Shown: positions 14,685 to 14,707 of the stretch, in pieces | Layout: every line of letters starts with the position of its first letter | How positions within the stretch are numbered: position 1 is the stretch's first letter | DNA from: Planctomycetaceae bacterium | Lineage (GTDB): Bacteria > Planctomycetota > Planctomycetia > Pirellulales > Pirellulaceae | Direction: 5' to 3' | DNA length: 14,707 bases | Assembly: GCA_007695205.1 (NCBI GenBank) | Contig: REEF01000394.1 | Coordinates: forward strand, 1 to 14,707 | Notes under the pieces: generated by a model | The model's input: the letters and a program-made list of their open reading frames with translations, nothing else | Databases searched by the model: none | What the model was told of the DNA's origin: nothing | Position numbers and translations under genes: made by a program

Positions 14685-14701
14685 GTACCCTTCGTTATAG
14701 T
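14677..14701. promoter_or_regulatory. Inverted repeat ACTATAA-N11-TTATAGT upstream of the kinase gene (possible operator/promoter)
   Basis: ACTATAA at 14677-14683 and TTATAGT at 14695-14701 form a perfect 7-bp inverted repeat with an 11-bp spacer. It starts 48 bp upstream of the kinase ATG. On the minus strand the proximal arm provides TATAGT, a five-of-six -10 element for the kinase gene. The symmetry could be a dimeric repressor site or simply two divergent -10 boxes. The flanking sequence is cut by the window edge. Confidence 0.35.
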
Positions 14702-14707
14702 GCACGT

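Overview
The window looks like chromosomal DNA of a planctomycete, most likely of the Pirellulaceae (Rhodopirellula-like) type. The reasons are: a long receptor-type Ser/Thr kinase with a DWG motif and TPR-like tail; a secreted proline-rich protein with an SHD1-like segment and a C-terminal GYYRPGSC signature; a twin-arginine-exported sugar-isomerase-like protein; a kelch/sialate-mutarotase domain fused to a Na+/solute symporter; and moderately high GC with mixed ATG/GTG starts. The assignment comes from protein features and memory of these families, not from a database search.

Left half (1-5740, + strand): a tRNA-Leu(UAG) gene is followed by malate dehydrogenase (mdh), a small four-helix DUF2177 membrane protein, a photolyase/cryptochrome of the FeS-BCP (DPRP) family, and an 868-residue fusion of a signal peptide, a six-bladed kelch domain and an SSS symporter. 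Gaps between these four protein genes are 42-73 bp, so they may be co-transcribed. The photolyase appears to lack the cysteine loop that holds the 4Fe-4S cluster in its family. The fusion probably mutarotates a sugar acid such as sialate in the periplasm and passes it to the attached transporter.

Centre (5741-5838): the space between two convergent genes is filled exactly, stop codon to stop codon, by one long imperfect inverted repeat of REP/MITE type with a nested GGGTC-W-GACCC core.

Right half (5839-14629, - strand): in transcription order the genes are a membrane Ser/Thr kinase with a TPR-like C-terminal half, guaB (IMP dehydrogenase, with a good sigma70-like promoter of its own), the SHD1-like secreted protein starting 22 bp after guaB, a twin-arginine-exported sugar phosphate isomerase/epimerase-like protein, and a cation diffusion facilitator. 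The last four are spaced closely enough for read-through, although a strong GC-rich hairpin lies between the SHD1-like gene and the isomerase-like gene. The 336-bp gap between the kinase and guaB holds the guaB promoter and a short 10-bp tandem repeat. The extreme right end (14655-14701) carries an inverted repeat overlapping possible divergent promoters, one of them reading out of the window.

I found no CRISPR array, insertion sequence with a transposase, phage genes, rRNA or obvious defence system. The more unusual items are the kelch-SSS fusion, the cluster-less photolyase, the stop-to-stop hairpin, atypical metal-site residues in the CDF and isomerase proteins, and an AT-richer stretch inside the CBS region of guaB.
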